Position numbers and translations under genes: made by a program. Shown piece by piece: positions 16,294-24,200 of a DNA stretch of 38,398 nucleotides. The notes below the pieces were generated by a model, which was not told where the DNA came from, ran no database searches, and saw only the letters and a list, made by a program, of their open reading frames with translations. The DNA is from an uncultured Verrucomicrobia subdivision 3 bacterium (GTDB taxonomy: Bacteria > Verrucomicrobiota > Verrucomicrobiia > Limisphaerales > UBA11358). Where the stretch lies: contig CAJAQO010000056.1 of assembly GCA_903944085.1 (NCBI GenBank), positions 1 through 38,398 of the forward strand. Reading direction: 5' to 3'. How positions within the stretch are numbered: the stretch's first letter is position 1; every line of letters starts with the position of its first letter.

Positions 16294-17064
16294 ATGATTT
16301 ATTTCCGCGATCATTACTGGCTGCCCGTGCAGGGCTATTCGCGCTTTGACGCGCTGATCCAGACGGACGACCAGAAGCGGGAGGACGTGTTTTGGATGCT
16401 GGACTTTCGCTGCGTGGCCGCTGGCGCAGAATGGCGGCGGGTGCGGCATTGGGAACGGCCCTCGCTCTGGGTGCAGGTCAACGGTTTCAAACCCAAGCTG
16501 CGCGACTGGCGCGATCTGGAAACCTTGAATTATTGGAACTGGGAGGAGGAAGTGGCCGAGGACGCGGTCTTCGGACCAAGCGGCTGGCTGGACGTGGAGT
16601 TTTATCCGCGATGCGGCTCGAACGAATGTGAAAAATCCTTTGTGAGCGACGGCATCTGGCGCGTGGCCGGGCGCGAGGACGGCTGGCTGACGGTGGAACT
16701 GGCCGCCTTCGCCGACGGGCCAAGTTTGATGGAACTGCTCAAGGGGCTGCCCGTCCAGGTGACGCCGGAAGGACGCGAGGAACGAGCCGAGCCGGACTTG
16801 GATTTTTGGAAGAAAAACGCGGAGATTTATTTCGTGGAGAACATCCCGTTTGGCACGGTCACGGTGCGGGTGCCGCGCAACGTGCGCGACCCGGAGGCTT
16901 ACGCGCTGCGCCGCGCCCGGGCGTTGATCGGCGTGGATGAGCCGGAACACATCCAGGTGCATGACTACCTCAAAATCAACGAACGCATCCAGAAACAATG
17001 CCCGGAAAAGATCCAGCAGGATATTTTTGTGGAGCTGCATTTCAACGGCTTTTATGAGGATTGA
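16294..17064 (+). CDS. Unknown protein 1 of the restriction-modification operon
   Basis: This 256-residue soluble protein (MIYFRDHYWLPVQGYSRFDA start) is rich in Trp, Asp, Glu and Arg and has no signal peptide or membrane segment. It shares spaced motifs with the next gene: LRDWRDLE then FGPSGW, GREDGWLTVELAAF, and FGTVTVRVPRNVRDPEAYALRRARALIG-DEP. I therefore regard the two as distant paralogues. It begins 3 bp after the small coupled gene and ends 3 bp before its apparent paralogue. I do not recognise the family and see no nuclease, ATPase or methylase motif. The tryptophan-rich, beta-strand-like sequence suggests a compact binding domain. Its position suggests a role linked to the restriction enzyme or to another function of a shared defence island. 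Confidence 0.75.
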   Translation: MIYFRDHYWLPVQGYSRFDALIQTDDQKREDVFWMLDFRCVAAGAEWRRVRHWERPSLWVQVNGFKPKLRDWRDLETLNYWNWEEEVAEDAVFGPSGWLDVEFYPRCGSNECEKSFVSDGIWRVAGREDGWLTVELAAFADGPSLMELLKGLPVQVTPEGREERAEPDLDFWKKNAEIYFVENIPFGTVTVRVPRNVRDPEAYALRRARALIGVDEPEHIQVHDYLKINERIQKQCPEKIQQDIFVELHFNGFYED

Positions 17065-17067
17065 ACG

Positions 17068-17880
17068 ATGAGCTGGATTCAACTCAACGGCAAAACCTGG
17101 CCGGTGACCAAGGACGAGGCGGACGTGCGTGTTTATATTCATGCGGCGGACGTGGGCTGCCCGCGCGTCTCATGGAATTTGGACGTGTCCCATTACATCC
17201 GGCCGGAAGATTATCCCGCCGGAAAAATCAAAATTGAACGCTGGCTGGACATTGACCTGGGCGACCTGGTGTTGAACCTGCGCGACTGGCAGCGGCTGGC
17301 TGGCCTGGAAATTCGTGGTGATACCGCGTGGCACGCCACGCAGGAATTTTTCGGTCCCTACGGCCATTGCCACAATTCACCGCGCGTGCAAGTGCATCAA
17401 ACCATCTTGAAACCGTCGGCCGAACGCGAGGGCGTGGAAGCCGAGCGCAAGGCCTGGATCGCGCATAATTTTGTTTTGCGTTTTGGCAACCGCGATGGCT
17501 GGTCCTTTCCGTGCGAACTGGATGCGTGGCTGATTCCCGAAGCAGAATATTATCGCACCCAGCCCGAAACGCCGGAGGCTGCCGCGCGCTTTCCGGAGGA
17601 AGCGCCCAATTTCCAGCTGGTGACACGCGCCACTTTTGTCAGCGGCTCCGTGGGGTTGACCCGGCAAGCCGCCGCCGACCCCGCAGCCCGCGCGCGGGAA
17701 ATTCTGCGCGCAGAAATCGCGTGCGAACCGATGTTGCGGACGGAATTAAAATGGATGTTGCGGCATACCCCCGAAAACAAGGACATCATCCCGATGCCCG
17801 GCTGGCGCTCGGATGTGCATTTCTTTACCCCGCCCGGCAATGCCCGCTTTGAAAAACCCGCGCCCGCCGGAACTAAGTGA
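17068..17880 (+). CDS. Unknown protein 2 of the restriction-modification operon, paralogue of the preceding gene
   Basis: This 270-residue soluble protein (MSWIQLNGKTWPVTKDEADV start) has a good ribosome site (GAGGA, 7 bases before the ATG, inside the previous gene's end). It aligns by eye to the preceding protein: LRDWQRLAGLE, FFGPYG, GNRDGWSFPCELDAWL and FVSGSVGLTRQAAADPAARAREILRAEIACEP fall in the same order and at similar spacing. The C-terminus (MLRHTPENKDIIPMPGWRSDVHFF) has no counterpart in the other. No family is recognised. Last gene of the four-gene unit; a 205-bp spacer separates it from the DJ-1/PfpI gene. Two diverged copies in tandem may form a heteromer. Confidence 0.75.
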   Translation: MSWIQLNGKTWPVTKDEADVRVYIHAADVGCPRVSWNLDVSHYIRPEDYPAGKIKIERWLDIDLGDLVLNLRDWQRLAGLEIRGDTAWHATQEFFGPYGHCHNSPRVQVHQTILKPSAEREGVEAERKAWIAHNFVLRFGNRDGWSFPCELDAWLIPEAEYYRTQPETPEAAARFPEEAPNFQLVTRATFVSGSVGLTRQAAADPAARAREILRAEIACEPMLRTELKWMLRHTPENKDIIPMPGWRSDVHFFTPPGNARFEKPAPAGTK

Positions 17881-18085
17881 CCCATTCCAGCGGGAGCAGC
17901 TTTTGGGTGGATCGTGTATTCCGTGTCAATACTTCGAACATCAGTGTGTTGCGCACAGAATATCCCCGCGCGGTTTCGTTTTTTACCAAACCCGAATCAG
18001 TGTGCTGCCCAGCGCGGCGGAATCTTTCCCGGCATCAGTTTGCATTGGGCTTGTCAGCCGGGTGTTTTTGGAGAATAAATCAGCC

Positions 18086-18607
18086 ATGCAAAACAAAACC
18101 GTGCTCGCGTTTCTCGACGACGTCTATGAAGACTTGGAATTATGGTATCCAAAGCTGCGATTGGAGGAGGCGGGCTACACGCTGAAATGCGCCGCGCCGG
18201 AAATCAAAACCTACGCCGGCAAGCACGGTTATCCCGCTGCGTCGGATTTGCGGTTGATGGACGCGGAGAGCCATGATTTTTGCGGGCTGCTCGTGCCCGG
18301 CGGTTTCATGCCGGACAAATTGCGCCGCGATGCGCGGGTGCTGGCGCTCACGCGCGAATTTTTTGAGCAAGGCAAGCTGGTGGCTTTCATCTGCCACGGC
18401 GGCTGGATTCCCATTTCAGCAAAAATCTTGAAAGGGAAGCGGGTCACCGGATCGCTCGGCATCAAGGATGATTTGGAAAATGCCGGCGGCCTTTGGGTCA
18501 ACGAGCCGGTGGTGGTGGATGGCAATTTGATTTCCAGCCGCACGCCGCGCGACCTTGCGCCCTTCGCCGCCGCGATGGTGAATTTTTTAAATGCGAACGT
18601 GGCTTGA
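18086..18607 (+). CDS. DJ-1/PfpI family protein (class I glutamine amidotransferase-like)
   Basis: The ATG at 18086 has GGAG 12 bases upstream and gives 173 residues, normal for the family. The nucleophile elbow is FIC103HGGW, and the acidic partner is E15 in DDVYEDLELWYP, both typical of DJ-1/PfpI proteins. Strand motifs KTVLAFL, FCGLLVPGGFMPDKLR, GKRVTGSLGIKDDLENAG and VVVDGNLISSRTPRDLAPF follow in the expected order. Members act as deglycases, chaperones or proteases; which one cannot be read here. It stands alone: a 205-bp spacer upstream and 69 bp before nuoA. Cytoplasmic. Confidence 0.88.
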   Translation: MQNKTVLAFLDDVYEDLELWYPKLRLEEAGYTLKCAAPEIKTYAGKHGYPAASDLRLMDAESHDFCGLLVPGGFMPDKLRRDARVLALTREFFEQGKLVAFICHGGWIPISAKILKGKRVTGSLGIKDDLENAGGLWVNEPVVVDGNLISSRTPRDLAPFAAAMVNFLNANVA

Positions 18608-18676
18608 ACCCGGCCGTTAAAAGCGCCGACTCGTTTTCGTCATTGAATTTTTCCCGGCAGTTCTTAAACTTTTGTC

Positions 18677-19078
18677 ATGGATAGTTCGCACCCATCGCAG
18701 TTGGCCCAATACATACCGATCCTGTTTCTGCTTGCCGCCGCCGTCGGCTTCGCGGGCGGGACGCTGGTAGTTTCGGTGTTGCTCGGAAAATTTGCCAAGT
18801 CCAACAAGGCCAAGGACACCGCTTACGAATGTGGCAAGGATCCCATTGGCGAAGGTGGCGGGCGGTTTTCGGTGAAATTTTATCTCGTGGCAATGCTGTT
18901 CATCCTGTTCGACATCGAAGTGGTGTTCATGTATCCGTGGGCGGTGGTTTATCGCGATCTACTGGCCGAGCACGCCACGCGCAATCTTGCGCTCGGCTCC
19001 ATGGTTTCTTTTCTTGGTATTCTATTCGCCGGCTATATTTACGCTGTGCAGAAAAAAGCCTTCGACTGGAAGACCTGA
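18677..19078 (+). CDS. nuoA: NADH-quinone oxidoreductase subunit A
   Basis: A 133-residue membrane protein with three hydrophobic segments (IPILFLLAAAVGFAGGTLVVSVLL; FYLVAMLFILFDIEVVFMYPWAVVY; LGSMVSFLGILFAGYIYAV). The family hallmarks YECGKDPIG, the Phe-rich KFYLVAMLFILFDIEVVF with its conserved acidic residues, and YPWAVV are all present. It is a membrane-arm subunit of complex I near the quinone site. Normally nuoA is followed by nuoB; here the next gene is on the opposite strand and no other nuo gene is in the window, so this copy is isolated. It may belong to a split nuo locus or be an extra copy. Confidence 0.95.
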   Translation: MDSSHPSQLAQYIPILFLLAAAVGFAGGTLVVSVLLGKFAKSNKAKDTAYECGKDPIGEGGGRFSVKFYLVAMLFILFDIEVVFMYPWAVVYRDLLAEHATRNLALGSMVSFLGILFAGYIYAVQKKAFDWKT

Positions 19079-19186
19079 GCCGCCGCCGCTTTCCGTCGTT
19101 TTGCAGGCGGCAAATCAGAGTTAAGACCATCAACCGCTGATGCAAACTTCCGCGACGCGGTAGCGGAAAGGTCAATCGCGAAAGTG

Positions 19187-19768
19187 TTACCGCGTCACCA
19201 AGTCGTCGTCGGTCCACATTTTTTTGTCCGGGCCGGCGGAGTGGATTTCCATTTCCGTGCCGGAAAGCTGGTGGAAAAAATACGGCGTGCCCCACGCGTC
19301 CACCAGTTCGCCGTCGGCGTTCACGCGCAAGCCGTCGTCAGGATTGAGAAAATTCACCTGCTTCGGATTGTCGCCAGCGAGGGCGCGGGTGATTTCCAAA
19401 TTGGTGCCCACGGGATTGCCGCCAAACCGCGCGCCGTAGTTGCGGATGGCGCGGCGCATGTTTTCCAAAACGAGGCTGGCGGAAATGTTGGTGAACTCCA
19501 GCGGCGCGGGCGCGCCGGCGGGCGCGAAATTTCTGGCGGGCGCGCTGAAAACCGGATTCGGCGCGGGCCGCACGGCGGCGAAGTTGGAGGCGATGACGGC
19601 GTTGGCCTGCGGGCTGGCGGTGGCCAGCGCCTGCGCCACGGCGGCGTCCTGGGCAATTTTGTTTTCTGGTGCGGAAAATTTTTTCTCCGCCACCGGCCGC
19701 ATCCAGAAATAAACGAACAGGGCGAATGGCAGAATCAGAATCGCGGCGACAAGCAAACGGTTTTTCAT
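19187..19768 (-). CDS. Single-pass exported protein with pseudopilin-like C-terminus
   Basis: The ATG at 19768 overlaps the TGA of the DUF1501 gene, indicating translational coupling. A TTG one codon earlier is also possible. The 193-residue product has an N-terminal membrane segment (LLVAAILILPFALFVYFW), an Ala/Pro-rich linker of about 60 residues, and a C-terminal domain ending in GELVDAWGTPYFFHQLSGTEMEIHSAGPDKKMWTDDDLV. The DAWG.P..........SAG.D....T.DD pattern is that of type II secretion major pseudopilin (GspG-like) C-termini with their calcium-binding Asp cluster. The typical GFTLIE prepilin start is missing, so it is not a classical pilin. As the last gene after DUF1800 and DUF1501 it probably acts with them. 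Confidence 0.75.
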   Translation of the reverse strand: MKNRLLVAAILILPFALFVYFWMRPVAEKKFSAPENKIAQDAAVAQALATASPQANAVIASNFAAVRPAPNPVFSAPARNFAPAGAPAPLEFTNISASLVLENMRRAIRNYGARFGGNPVGTNLEITRALAGDNPKQVNFLNPDDGLRVNADGELVDAWGTPYFFHQLSGTEMEIHSAGPDKKMWTDDDLVTR

Positions 19769-21243
19769 CAAATGAAACCAAGGTTGTTCGTGGCGAAACG
19801 GCCGACGTTGGGGAAAATGGTGGCGAGGTTGCCGGGATCCACGCCGAACCAGGTGGCGAGCGTGGCGAAGTATTGGTCAATGGCCGTGGTGGGAATCCAG
19901 CGGCCGGTGCTGGTGTCGTCCGGCCCGTTGACGGAGAGTGTGGGAAATTTGCCGTAAGTCTTCCCGCCATTCACCGCGCCGCCGACAATGAGATGATGGC
20001 TGCCCCAGCCGTGGTCGCTGCCCTGGCCGTTGCTGGGAAACGTGCGGCCGAAATCGCTCGCGGTGAACGCGGTCACGCTTTTGGAGATGCCGGGATAAAG
20101 TGGCTCAAGCTGTTCCATGGCGCGCTGGAAGGCATACAAACTCTGGCTCAATTCCGCGAACAAATTGGCGTGCGCGCCGATGGTGGTCTGGCCGGGGCCG
20201 GGCGTCTGGCCGGTGTGCAAATCGTAGCCGCCGACCTGGCAGAAAAAAATCTGGCGCTTCATGCCGAAGCCGCCGTTGGCGGTGGCGCGTTTGCCGGCCT
20301 CGATGAGCCGCGCGATCATCTGCAATTGCGGCGCGAGCGAGGAAGTGAATTTTGCGCCGCTGATCTGGTTGGTGACGGTGTTGGGAAACGGATTGGTCCA
20401 GTAGGCATTGCCGGCAGTGTTGGTGATGGCGGTGTTGAGCAGACCGGCGCTCTGGATGCTGTGCTGCGCGACGCCGGCGTAAGCCTGCGATTGTAAATTG
20501 GAATAGGACAAGCCCAGGATGTTTGTCAAAGCCGCCAGTCGCGCGCCGGAAACGCCGGAGAGCGAAATCGCGCCGCCGGTGGAAACGGAGTATTGCGAAA
20601 TGATGTTGCCAATTTCAAAAGTGTTCGCGCCCGCGAGCGAGACGGAAAGCGAAATGGGCGCGCCGGGCTGGACGGAGTTCAGCAGGTCCGCGCAACGTCC
20701 GCCCCAGCCGGTGGTCGGCGGTTGATCGGGAATGGACGTCTGCCATTGAGTGACCTGGTCGGCGTGCGAGAAAAGCTGCGGCGGCTTCTGCAAAATGCCG
20801 CCCTGATATTGTGCGCGAGTCATCGGGTAAAGCAGCGTGCCGGTGTTGAACAGCGTGGCGAGTTTGCCTTCCGTGAAAAGCTGCTTGAGTTCCGGACACG
20901 CCGGATGCAGGCCGAAGGTGTGGCCCGCCGGGTCCGTGTAGCCATCCAGCGTGAGGATGGAACTTTGCGGGATGGCGAGGACGTTGGTGCGGATTGCGGC
21001 GTAGTTGCTGTATTCGGTGGGAATGGTTGGAATGACAAGATTGTTCGAGTCGTTGCCGCCCTGGAGAAAAACACAAACCAGCGCCTTGTAATCGTTCGGC
21101 CCGATGGTGGACTGCGCCACGGCGGCATTCATGAACCGCAGGTCGCGGATGGCCGAGGTCATGGCGGCGGTGCCCACGGCGGCGCACGCGGCGCGGCGGA
21201 TGAATTCGCGGCGCGTGATGACGGAAAAATCTTTCGGCTCCAT
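19768..21243 (-). CDS. DUF1501 family protein with Tat signal
   Basis: This 491-residue protein starts with a twin-arginine signal (ITRREFIRRAACAAVGTAAMTSA). The family core follows: KALVCVFLQGGNDSNNLVIP, GLHPACPELKQLF, GKLATLFNTGTLLYP, FSHADQVTQWQTS, GWGGRCADLLN, IFFCQVGGYDLHTGQ, VTAFTASDFGRTF and GSDHGWGSHHLIVGGAVNGG. This is an alkaline-phosphatase/sulfatase-like fold whose members are usually encoded next to a DUF1800 gene, as here (DUF1800 ends 3 bp upstream). The biochemical role of the pair is not established; association with export or cell-surface polymers has been suggested by their genomic context. The start ATG at 21243 directly precedes the Tat motif. Confidence 0.92.
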   Translation of the reverse strand: MEPKDFSVITRREFIRRAACAAVGTAAMTSAIRDLRFMNAAVAQSTIGPNDYKALVCVFLQGGNDSNNLVIPTIPTEYSNYAAIRTNVLAIPQSSILTLDGYTDPAGHTFGLHPACPELKQLFTEGKLATLFNTGTLLYPMTRAQYQGGILQKPPQLFSHADQVTQWQTSIPDQPPTTGWGGRCADLLNSVQPGAPISLSVSLAGANTFEIGNIISQYSVSTGGAISLSGVSGARLAALTNILGLSYSNLQSQAYAGVAQHSIQSAGLLNTAITNTAGNAYWTNPFPNTVTNQISGAKFTSSLAPQLQMIARLIEAGKRATANGGFGMKRQIFFCQVGGYDLHTGQTPGPGQTTIGAHANLFAELSQSLYAFQRAMEQLEPLYPGISKSVTAFTASDFGRTFPSNGQGSDHGWGSHHLIVGGAVNGGKTYGKFPTLSVNGPDDTSTGRWIPTTAIDQYFATLATWFGVDPGNLATIFPNVGRFATNNLGFI

Positions 21244-21246
21244 AAT

Positions 21247-24200
21247 TTATTTTTGAATGGTGTAATCCGGCGAGTTGAGAATGAGATGAACCACGGCGCG
21301 CACGCGGTCGCGCTGCCAGGTGGAAGACGAGGTCGGGAAATTATTCGTGACGTAGCCGACGATGTTTGTCTTGGCGGCGTAAGACAACTGGCCGGCGAGC
21401 AGCGCCGTGCTCAACGAATCCACCAACGCCGGGACATTGGCCGACGCGGTGAAATTGGTCGTCATCCACGGGCCGAGGTCGAGCGCGACGGAGCCGTTGC
21501 CGGAGGTGAAACTCGAAAGTCCGTTCGTGTTGCCCCCGTTGTTCAAGATGCCCGATTCCAGAAAATTCATCTGGAGCGCCACACCGGTGTCGGAGGTGAG
21601 TTGGAATTCCGGCGTGGTCATCCCCGCCGCCGCAATTGCGCCGGGAAACTGGAAGCTCGGATAAAAGAAATTAAACACGGTCGGCGCGCGCAAAGGCGTC
21701 TGCATCAGGCTCACGGTCGAACCGGTGTCGGTGTAGCCCATGTTCCAGGTGTTGTATTGCTGCGCCACGGTGCCGCTGCGCGAGAGCACCGGCGCATTCA
21801 GCGGATAAAGGCTGAAACCGCTCTGCGTCTGGTTACTGGAAGTTGTCAGGTTGATGGTGAAATGGGTTGCATTCGGAATCGTGGCCACCAGATATTGCCC
21901 GTCCGCCGGCACCACTGTCGGAAAATTCACAAACAAAGATTCATTCGTGCTCAAGCCGTGCGGCCCGGTGCAGTCCACGGTCAGCACCGTGCCGCTCTGC
22001 GCAAAGCCGGCGGCGTTGATTTTCGGCATGACACAATTTCCCGAACGCACCGCCGCGTCCGCCGTCGCCACCGTGAACGTGGATGAAGTGGGATTGGTAA
22101 TGACAAGAAACAAACCGGATGCCGCGCCGCCGGAAGTGAACACCAGATAAGCCGCGTTGCCCGGCAACAAACCATGTCCGGAAATGCTGACGGTGATCGT
22201 GTTCGTGTTTTGCGAATAAGTGCCGGCAGCCAGGTTGAGCGCATTCACCGTGAAAGTATTTGTCCCGGTCGAGGTGACGGAATAATTGCCGCTGACCGGC
22301 GCGGGATTGCCGGACGTGTCGGTGAACGTCAGCGCCACGGTGTCGCCGGTGTTCAAGCGATGCGCGTTGGTCATCGTGATGGCGATGGTCTGGGAGCCGC
22401 TTTCGGTGTAAGTCCCGCCATTGCCCGGCGGCGCGAGCAGGGCGCGCGCCGCGCCGGTCACCCGCAGCAGCGGTTCGCGCTGTTTGCCGAAAGTGGGCTG
22501 CGCGACCAAATTGGTCGAACGCGCTTCGTAATCCAAAAGAATCGCCGTGACGACGGCCGACAAATCACCACGCACGCCGGCGCCATTGTCGTTGAATTTC
22601 TGGACGACGCGATAGAGATAGTCGCGGCTCGGATTGCTCGTCACCAGCCGCTGAATCAGTTGGCGGCAAATGAACGGCCCGACGTTCGGATGATTAAAAA
22701 TGGAGTCCAGCGCCTGTTCCAAATCCTGCGCACAATAAGTGTCGAAGCTGGCATTGGTTGAAAAAGCCTGCGCGCCCTGTGCGGCGGGCAGCACGACATT
22801 GTCGAGCAGTAACTTGGTGCCGAGCTCGTGATGCCCCGGCACCAGCACCATCGGGTTCGTGTAATTTGCGCTCGGATACCAGCTCGTCGGCAGGCGACCG
22901 TTCGCCTGATTGGTCTGATAATAATTCCAGCCGGTGAACACGCTGGCAAAGCCGCTGACGCCGTTTTGCGTGTAAGTCGGCACCAGCGCATTTTGCGAAT
23001 TCATCACCAGCGTGCCGTCCGGCCACATCCGGTTCAGCCCGATGGAAAACAACTGCTGGACTTCCCGCGCATAATTTTCGTTCGCGTGCAGGCCCGTCAC
23101 GAGGCTGCCCATGTCATTGCCCTGCATGTTGAGATAGATGCCCATCACCGGATGCAGCGTCACCGCCTTGAGCAGCGCGCGGTAGTTGCCGAAGGCATTA
23201 TCGAGCAGCGTGTCATAGTAAGACGAAAGTCCGTTGGCGTAATAACTGGCGAGCGTGCCGTTCTCGGACACGACCATGATTTCGCTCAAGGCAAATGCCA
23301 CGCGCTGACGCAACTGATCCGGCGCGGTCACGGATTCCTGCCACCAGGCATTGAAGGTAAGTTGGCTCGGATACGGCTGCGTCGGGTCCGCACTGGTGTT
23401 CGCCAGCACCACCGGCAAATGGTGCGTGGCCGGCAGCGAAAGCTGATTGCTGATCCAGCCGGCATAACCGAGGGCTTGCACGGCGGCAATATCGCCGGGG
23501 CTGGCGCCAAATGTGGCTTGCGTTAGAAAGCGCACGGCGGCGTTCGTGCTGGCCGAATCATCCGTCCAGGCCGGCGGCGCGGGCGGCGCGGTGAAAGTTT
23601 GCGCGCCGTTGGCCGGCGTGAAATGGCCGCCGATTTCGCCGGCGGGATACGCGGGCGTCTGGATGACAATGCTGGCCTTGCCTTCCGCAATGATTTCCAA
23701 AATGTCCGCCGCCGCTAGCGAGCCGGCGGATTTTATTTTCCAAAGATAACTGCCGTCCGCTTGCGGATGCGCCGCCGCGATGTCATAAACCAAGGTGGTT
23801 GGATTGGCCAGATACGGGTCGGAATAAATATGGTCCACGTGCGTGCCGGTGAGGTCGCTGACGTTGTAAACCAAGGTTGCCTGCGTGCCGTCGGCGCTCA
23901 CCCGCAAGGTTGCGGAACCGACGGCGGTGCTGCTTATTCCCGGCAGGGCGAGCATATTTGCGGAATAAAGCGTGCCGGGGGCAATTGAAATCGGCGTCGG
24001 ATAATAACGCGACAACACATAGCCCGGCACGATGCCGCCGGGCACGGTGTTCGTGCCGAACGGATCTTGCAGCCAGCCGACGGACCAATGATCGTTCGGC
24101 GTCGTCCCCGCCTTGTGCAAAATTTCAACGTAATATTTCTGTCCCGCGACGAGCGAAAGCCATTTCGACTGCTGGTTGGTCTGCGCGTTCCATTGGTGGT

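Noticed and set aside
19079-19186. Terminator after nuoA
   Set aside because: Only scattered GCCGCC/GGCGGC words without a compact stem and T run.
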